Positions 14,061 through 18,109 of a DNA stretch of 18,109 bases are shown piece after piece. A program made the translations under genes and the position numbers. The notes beneath the pieces are model-generated. The model did not search any database. It saw nothing but the letters and a program-made list of their open reading frames with translations, and was not told the origin of the DNA. This stretch comes from Bacteroidales bacterium UBA2030 (GTDB lineage: Bacteria > Bacteroidota > Bacteroidia > Bacteroidales > TTA-H9): contig DDBO01000092.1 of the NCBI GenBank assembly GCA_002332755.1, positions 1 through 18,109 of the forward strand. Reading direction: 5' to 3'. The stretch's first letter is position 1; the number at the start of each line of letters is the position of its first letter.

Positions 14061-14896
14061 GCCTCCTTATTCCAGCTCTTAAACCACTCTTGAAAGAGGT
14101 TGCCCGGGTGGCAGGTTTGCTGTGGGAAAAGGGATGGGCTGAGCGGAATGCGGGAAATATTTCCATTAATGTCTCTCATCTTATACGGCCTATCGATCTT
14201 ATTAGCGATCGTAAGCAGAAACATCACCGTGTCCCGTATTGTTATGAACACCTGGCCGGGCAGTCTATTTTGATAAGCGCAGCTGGTGCCAGAATGAGAG
14301 ACCTGGCCCGTAAACCCTCTCGCTATATGGTCTTGCTTCATATTCCGGAAGGCGGAGAAGACATTGCGGTAGTGAAATTTGCCTCCGATACAGGAAATCT
14401 GCTGCCTTCCAGTGAATTGCCGACACACCTTGCTGTCCACGATATGCTAAACGCTATTGGAAGCGAAGCTCGTACAGTTCTGCATGCTCATGTTAGTCCA
14501 TTAATTGCCTTGGGCCATTTTGCTGAGCTCTGTCATAAAAATAATATTAACCGAACACTGCTGGCAATGCACCCCGAAACCATTTTTTTCTTAAATAAAG
14601 GAATTGGATACGTACCCTTAGTGCTTCCCGGCTCAGAAGACCTTGCCCGGCTTACAGCTTCAGAGTTTCGGGATCATTCAGTGGTCATTTGGGAAAAGCA
14701 TGGTGCACTCAGCACGGCAACCTCACCGACCGAAGCCTTCGATCTTTTGGATATTCTTGCCAAGTCGGCTTCTATTTATCTCCAATGCAGGGAAGCGGGT
14801 TTCGAACCTCACGGAATTACTATCTATACACTTAAGGAATTTTATAAAGCATATGGCTTTGAAGGCCCACTGCCTTTTCAGGTAATTGATGAATAA
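14057..14896 (+). CDS. rhaD: Class II aldolase, rhamnulose-1-phosphate aldolase-like
   Basis: A 279-residue zinc-dependent aldolase. The N-terminal LLWEKGWAERNAGNIS corresponds to the KGWDERNGGN phosphate-binding region of RhaD. Active-site residues align with E. coli RhaD Glu117, His141, His143 and His212 as Glu120 (SSELPTH), His143 and His145 (LHAHVS) and His215 (WEKHGA). The C-terminal helix LLDILAKSASIYL also fits. The expected reaction is retro-aldol cleavage of a ketose 1-phosphate to dihydroxyacetone phosphate and an aldehyde (L-lactaldehyde if the substrate is L-rhamnulose 1-phosphate). No other rhamnose genes are present, so the substrate is open and the symbol denotes family resemblance only. 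Its ATG overlaps the kinase stop. No terminator follows before the next gene, 35 bp on. Confidence 0.82.
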   Translation: MSLLIPALKPLLKEVARVAGLLWEKGWAERNAGNISINVSHLIRPIDLISDRKQKHHRVPYCYEHLAGQSILISAAGARMRDLARKPSRYMVLLHIPEGGEDIAVVKFASDTGNLLPSSELPTHLAVHDMLNAIGSEARTVLHAHVSPLIALGHFAELCHKNNINRTLLAMHPETIFFLNKGIGYVPLVLPGSEDLARLTASEFRDHSVVIWEKHGALSTATSPTEAFDLLDILAKSASIYLQCREAGFEPHGITIYTLKEFYKAYGFEGPLPFQVIDE

Positions 14897-14931
14897 TTCT
14901 GACATTTACAAAGAACTTTAATACCAAAAAC

Positions 14932-16914
14932 ATGAGATTAAATCACATGAATATGAAAAGGATAGGCTTGTATTTTCTGTTTTTGCTGCTAAGCACGCGG
15001 TTCGTATTTGGAGCAGGTGACGACATTCGGTTACTACTCAATCGCTTCAAGGACAACAAAAAATATGAAGGTCATCATTTGGTCGTTGTTTTCGATTCAA
15101 CGCGAACCTTTGTTGAAGAAAGCGGTCTTTCAAAAGTGTTTATGCATCAGCTTTTTAAAGTACTGGATGTACAGGGATGCCTCTCAAAACGCGTAATTAC
15201 CATTGGTTATGATCCTTTATCGGCTTATGTTAAAATACTTGAGGTAAATATATTCAAAGCAAATGGGGATGTAATCAGCTTGGATACATCGTTGGTTAAA
15301 GATTATCCGGCACCGGCCAGGGCTATATATTGGGGAGCCCGCGAGAAAATGTTGGAGGTTGGTCGTCTTGAACCCGGAGATGCATTGGAAGTAAAGCTTT
15401 TCAGAAAAGGTTTTACTTATGCCCTTCTGGCCGATGAGCCCGGCGATGAGAAATACATCCCGCCTATGCGGGGCCATTTTTACGATATCGTTCCATTCTG
15501 GTCGGCGGAACCGGTGGTTGAAAAAGTATATCAGGTAAACCTTCCGGCCATTAAAAACCTCCAATTTGAATTTTACAACGGTGAAGCCAAAGTATCATCT
15601 GTTTTACGTGGAGAACGCGAAATTTACACTTTTACCAAGACCGATATTTTTCCTTTAAAATCAGAGCCCAGCATGGTAGCCTGGAGCGATGTGGCGCCCA
15701 AATTGCTGCTCTCTACCAGTCCCGACTGGAAAGCCAAATCTCTCTGGTTTTTTGGTGTCAATGAGAAGTACGGAAGCTTCGAAACTACCCCTGAAATCTC
15801 TGCAAAAACGCGGGAAATTTTACAAGGTGCCCGCGACGAATTAGATTCTATCAGCAGGCTTACCCATTGGGTTGCTGATGAAATACGTTATTCTGGACTA
15901 TCGATGGGCGAAGGGGAAGGATATACCCTCCACAAGGGAGAAATGACCTTCCGCGACCGTTGTGGTGTATGTAAAGATAAAGCCGGGATGCTTATTACTA
16001 TGCTCAGGGCTGCCGGTTTTAAATCATATGCGGCCATGACTATGGCGGGCGAACGCATAGATTATATTCCCGCCGATCAGTTTAATCATTCGGTTACCGT
16101 TGTTCAGCGACGCGATGGATCTTATATGCTGCTTGACCCCACCTGGGTTCCTTTTACCCGAGAACTTTGGTCGAGCCTCGAACAGCAACAAGGCGTGCTT
16201 ATGGGACTACCCGAAGGAACAGACCTAATGTATACTCCTATATCTGCTCCTGAGAATCATCCTGTTTTTATTAAAGGTCAGTCTCGATTGTTGCCAGACG
16301 GAACTCTCGAGGGCTCATTTACCATCACGGGAGAAGGGCAGAGCGAATCAGCCATTCGAAGTGTTTTTTCGGGAAGCCCATCCACCGAATGGGACAAAAA
16401 CCTCGAACGCGAACTTCTGCGTATTCACCCTGCAGCTGTTATCCTTGAAAAAAGCTATACTAACCCTGATGACTACCTTGGTCAGCCTATTTCTATTACC
16501 ATAAAATATCGTATTCCCGGTTATGCTGTTGCTGGTAATAAAGGCATCCTTTTTACGCCTTTGTTGTTTAATGGATTATTTATGCGGGCCCAGCCCCAAT
16601 TGGGTATGAGCATTGGCATCAGTGAAAGGAAATATGCTTTCCGTGATCGTTGTTCACGTTGGGTTGAGATTGAAGAAACTATTGAACTTCCCGAAGGCTG
16701 GCAACCCCAACAGCTTCAGCAAAATGTTCAATTGCTGGGAGATGCTGCTTCTTTCGATGGGAACGCTTTATTAAAAGGGAACCAACTTAGCATAAAACAC
16801 AAAGCCGTTTATAACAAACGCATCTACGAACCCGGTGAGTGGCCCAATTTCCGTGAGGTATTAAAAGCCCAGCGGTGGTATATGGATAATCCGTTGCTAT
16901 TGGTAAAACAATAA
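14932..16914 (+). CDS. Exported DUF3857/transglutaminase-like protein
   Basis: A 660-residue protein with an N-terminal signal. ATGs at 14932, 14947 and 14953 are all possible; the last gives a standard signal MKRIGLYFLFLLLSTRFVFG, and I keep the longest form. Residues of about 60-250 match the DUF3857 beta-rich domain. A transglutaminase/protease-like core occupies about 300-420. Its catalytic triad is Cys347 (RCGVCKDKAGML), His386 (QFNHSVTV) and Asp402 (LLDPTW), all present, so it is probably an active cysteine enzyme. The remainder, with SITIKYRIPGYA, resembles DUF3858. Such proteins are common in Bacteroidota envelopes and have no settled substrate. It may be read through from the aldolase operon, as no terminator intervenes; no clear TAnnTTTG box precedes it. 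Confidence 0.8.
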   Translation: MRLNHMNMKRIGLYFLFLLLSTRFVFGAGDDIRLLLNRFKDNKKYEGHHLVVVFDSTRTFVEESGLSKVFMHQLFKVLDVQGCLSKRVITIGYDPLSAYVKILEVNIFKANGDVISLDTSLVKDYPAPARAIYWGAREKMLEVGRLEPGDALEVKLFRKGFTYALLADEPGDEKYIPPMRGHFYDIVPFWSAEPVVEKVYQVNLPAIKNLQFEFYNGEAKVSSVLRGEREIYTFTKTDIFPLKSEPSMVAWSDVAPKLLLSTSPDWKAKSLWFFGVNEKYGSFETTPEISAKTREILQGARDELDSISRLTHWVADEIRYSGLSMGEGEGYTLHKGEMTFRDRCGVCKDKAGMLITMLRAAGFKSYAAMTMAGERIDYIPADQFNHSVTVVQRRDGSYMLLDPTWVPFTRELWSSLEQQQGVLMGLPEGTDLMYTPISAPENHPVFIKGQSRLLPDGTLEGSFTITGEGQSESAIRSVFSGSPSTEWDKNLERELLRIHPAAVILEKSYTNPDDYLGQPISITIKYRIPGYAVAGNKGILFTPLLFNGLFMRAQPQLGMSIGISERKYAFRDRCSRWVEIEETIELPEGWQPQQLQQNVQLLGDAASFDGNALLKGNQLSIKHKAVYNKRIYEPGEWPNFREVLKAQRWYMDNPLLLVKQ

Positions 16915-16923
16915 AGAGGAACT

Positions 16924-17178
16924 TCAATCTTTAATTTCTTCGAAATCAACATAGTCCCCTACATTGTCGAGAGATGAAGGGGATTTTTTATTCGGTTCCT
17001 GGTTTGTACTCTCCTCTGCCTGGGAATTCTTAAAAATGGTCTGGTGATATTGTTCGAAGTGACGTAACATGCGTCGCGTATACCAGCGGATAATAGCCGG
17101 AGCCGCCAACCGAATAATATATCCCAACAGCATGAAGCTGAGGATAATTATTAAAAGAGTATTTAGAAATGATTCCAT
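16924..17178 (-). CDS. Small DUF4834-family membrane protein
   Basis: An 84-residue protein starting MESFLNTLLIIILSFMLLGY, one N-terminal transmembrane helix (about 4-30). An amphipathic, basic stretch follows (RWYTRRMLRHFEQYH), then a polar acidic tail ending DNVGDYVDFEEIKD. This layout fits DUF4834, a family of short Bacteroidota proteins of unknown role (recognised from memory). The frame opens at a TTG 18 bases earlier, but the ATG at 17178 gives the membrane segment at the true N terminus. The gene lies downstream of rpmH on the same strand, with a terminator and a second hairpin between them. It ends 9 bp from the convergent transglutaminase-like gene. Confidence 0.72.
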   Translation of the reverse strand: MESFLNTLLIIILSFMLLGYIIRLAAPAIIRWYTRRMLRHFEQYHQTIFKNSQAEESTNQEPNKKSPSSLDNVGDYVDFEEIKD

Positions 17179-17196
17179 GTGATTAAATGTAAACAA

Positions 17197-17229
17197 CTAA
17201 AGGAGACAGGGTTTTTCTGCCTCCTTTAG
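17197..17229 (-). terminator. Strong hairpin in the leader of the DUF4834 gene
   Basis: CTAAAGGAG at 17197-17205 pairs perfectly with CTCCTTTAG at 17221-17229; an inner CAG/CTG extends the stem past one mismatch around a GGTTTTT loop. On the minus strand it is followed by TTGTTTAC and then, 19 bases after the stem, the ATG. It could be a second terminator for rpmH, an attenuator, or an mRNA-stabilising 5' structure. The T-tract is imperfect. Confidence 0.5.
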
Positions 17230-17239
17230 CTATTCAATG

Positions 17240-17264
17240 AAAAAAGCCTGGCCCTGAGGGGCAG
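17240..17264 (-). terminator. Intrinsic terminator after rpmH
   Basis: On the minus strand, CTG-C-CCC, a short loop and GGG-C-CAG form a stem with one mismatch, followed by GGC and six T residues. It begins 2 bp after the rpmH stop codon. Confidence 0.65.
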
Positions 17265-17266
17265 AA

Positions 17267-17425
17267 TTATCTTTTGTCGAGCTTTTCGTCGGAAACCGTA
17301 AGCTTTTTGCGACCTTTGCGCCTGCGGGCAGCCAGTACCCTGCGGCCATTGGCAGTAGCCATTCTGGCCCTAAACCCATGCTTGTTTACCCTTTTTCTCC
17401 TCGAGGGCTGAAATGTCCTTTTCAT
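17267..17425 (-). CDS. rpmH: 50S ribosomal protein L34
   Basis: A 52-residue, very basic protein beginning MKRTFQPSRRKRVNKHGFRA, with the family signature RMATANGRRVLAARRRKGR and the Bacteroidota-type ending KKLTVSDEKLDKR. L34 is a component of the large ribosomal subunit and binds 23S rRNA. Eighteen further in-frame codons upstream reach a TTG at 17479, but they cover the promoter, so the ATG at 17425 is the start. It is not accompanied by rnpA or dnaA here, as is usual for this phylum. The gene has its own promoter and terminator. Confidence 0.96.
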   Translation of the reverse strand: MKRTFQPSRRKRVNKHGFRARMATANGRRVLAARRRKGRKKLTVSDEKLDKR

Positions 17426-17448
17426 AATCGGTCTGAATTTTAGGACTG

Positions 17449-17480
17449 CAAAATTAACTACTTTAATTTGAATACCCAAA
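17449..17480 (-). promoter_or_regulatory. Promoter of rpmH
   Basis: Reading the minus strand, TTTG (17480-17477), a 20-bp spacer and TAATTTTG (17456-17449) match the Bacteroidota -33/-7 consensus TTTG-N19-21-TAnnTTTG very well. The -7 box lies 23 bases before the ATG. Confidence 0.8.
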
Positions 17481-17522
17481 CAAGGTCGTCAAATTTTTTC
17501 GAGATAATTAGTATTCAATAGG

Positions 17523-18109
17523 TTATCTCTTAAGTGCTTTCAGAAACCAATGGCCTTTCTCATTGATTATTTCTATCATGTATATTCCGGGGACAAGACC
17601 CGCAACATTGATGCTTATCTGTTTCCCTTGTTTTATCAAATTAAGCACTTTTCTGCCCTGGTTGTCCCATATGTTAATCTGTGACAATTCGGTTGCACAT
17701 TCCTTGGGCAATGTAATGATTAAATTGTCATAGAAAGGGTTGGGATAGGCAAAAAGGCAAGAGTTTCTATTAAACTCAATGGTTTGGTTTTGGCCTACGG
17801 GATACCCATCATTCAGTTGTAGTATTCGGCCTGCCATGCCAAAGGCATATCCATTCATATTGTAAGTTACGCGAAGTGAATTAAGGAACGGGTAATTACC
17901 CAGTACGGTCCAATGCTCACCTCCGTCGGTAGTGTAATAAATGGTTGACAAGAAGTTGTCCGATTCATATACACACAACACATATCCTTCATTCTCACCG
18001 GTAAAACCTATATCACGAATGGTAAGTCCTGTTGGTTGCTTAAAAACCATCGTAGTATCCCACCCCGAGCCGGTTTTAATGGCGCGATATACTGCCGAGA
18101 TGGAATCGG
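17523..18109 (-). CDS. T9SS type A cargo protein, C-terminal part (partial)
   Basis: The frame is open to the right edge of the window, so the N terminus is missing; at least 194 residues are seen. The first part holds BNR/sialidase-like or Ycf48-like beta-propeller blades: SGWDTT, then GYVLCVYESDN and YYTTDGGEHWTVLGN, where the DGGEHW motif is an Asp-box relative. The final 80 or so residues are a type A T9SS sorting domain: LFAYPNPFYDNLIITLP, a NQGRKV strand, LVPGIYMIEI and the basic end FLKALKR. The protein should be exported by Sec and then T9SS to the surface or medium. It ends 43 bp upstream of the rpmH promoter, with no clear terminator between. Confidence 0.82.
   Translation of the reverse strand, partial: DSISAVYRAIKTGSGWDTTMVFKQPTGLTIRDIGFTGENEGYVLCVYESDNFLSTIYYTTDGGEHWTVLGNYPFLNSLRVTYNMNGYAFGMAGRILQLNDGYPVGQNQTIEFNRNSCLFAYPNPFYDNLIITLPKECATELSQINIWDNQGRKVLNLIKQGKQISINVAGLVPGIYMIEIINEKGHWFLKALKR

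Noticed and set aside
14897..14931. Promoter or terminator between the aldolase and transglutaminase-like genes
   Set aside because: The 35-bp gap has neither a stem with T-run nor a TAnnTTTG box; no element was called.

Overview
The window looks like chromosomal DNA of a Bacteroidota, probably a Bacteroidales-like organism with a type IX secretion system (T9SS). Four observations point that way. Two proteins end in type A T9SS sorting domains. A choice-of-anchor L protein and a DUF4834 protein, both typical of the phylum, are present. At least seven genes are preceded by a TAnnTTTG -7 box. Purine-rich Shine-Dalgarno sequences are almost absent. There are no tRNA or rRNA genes, IS elements, phage genes or CRISPR arrays. 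Composition and coding density look even throughout, so nothing marks an obvious recent island.

Layout, left to right. Positions 1-208 are non-coding and open with a 7-bp-period GTTCC repeat cut by the window edge. On the minus strand, a surface or periplasmic gluzincin metallopeptidase lipoprotein and a TrmJ-type tRNA 2'-O-methyltransferase form a two-gene unit 5 bp apart (209-2979). A divergent promoter region separates them from a POT-type peptide transporter with altered hallmark residues (3125-4654), which ends in a clear terminator. A 350-bp intergenic stretch with a 10-bp inverted repeat leads to a YhcC-family radical SAM protein (5045-6001). Next come a T9SS-secreted protein with two near-identical 193-residue domains (6095-8527, terminator after it), a Prc/CtpA-type processing protease (8718-10841) and a choice-of-anchor L protein without a recognisable sorting domain (10886-12301).

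The most interesting segment is 12397-14896. Here a cysteine-rich DUF5714 protein, a PfkB-family sugar kinase and a RhaD-like class II aldolase are joined by two ATGA stop/start overlaps, so they are almost certainly one translationally coupled operon. Kinase plus aldolase suggests phosphorylation and cleavage of a ketose 1-phosphate. The usual rhamnose or fucose partners (FGGY kinase, isomerase, mutarotase, permease) are absent, and the DUF5714 partner has no known role. A DUF3857/transglutaminase-like exported protein follows (14932-16914).

The right end is on the minus strand: a small DUF4834 membrane protein with a strong hairpin just before its start, rpmH (ribosomal protein L34) with a textbook Bacteroidota promoter and terminator, and the C-terminal part of another T9SS cargo protein that runs off the window. 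Several reading frames can be extended upstream to TTG codons, but promoter boxes overlap or lie inside those extensions, so the internal ATG starts are preferred.
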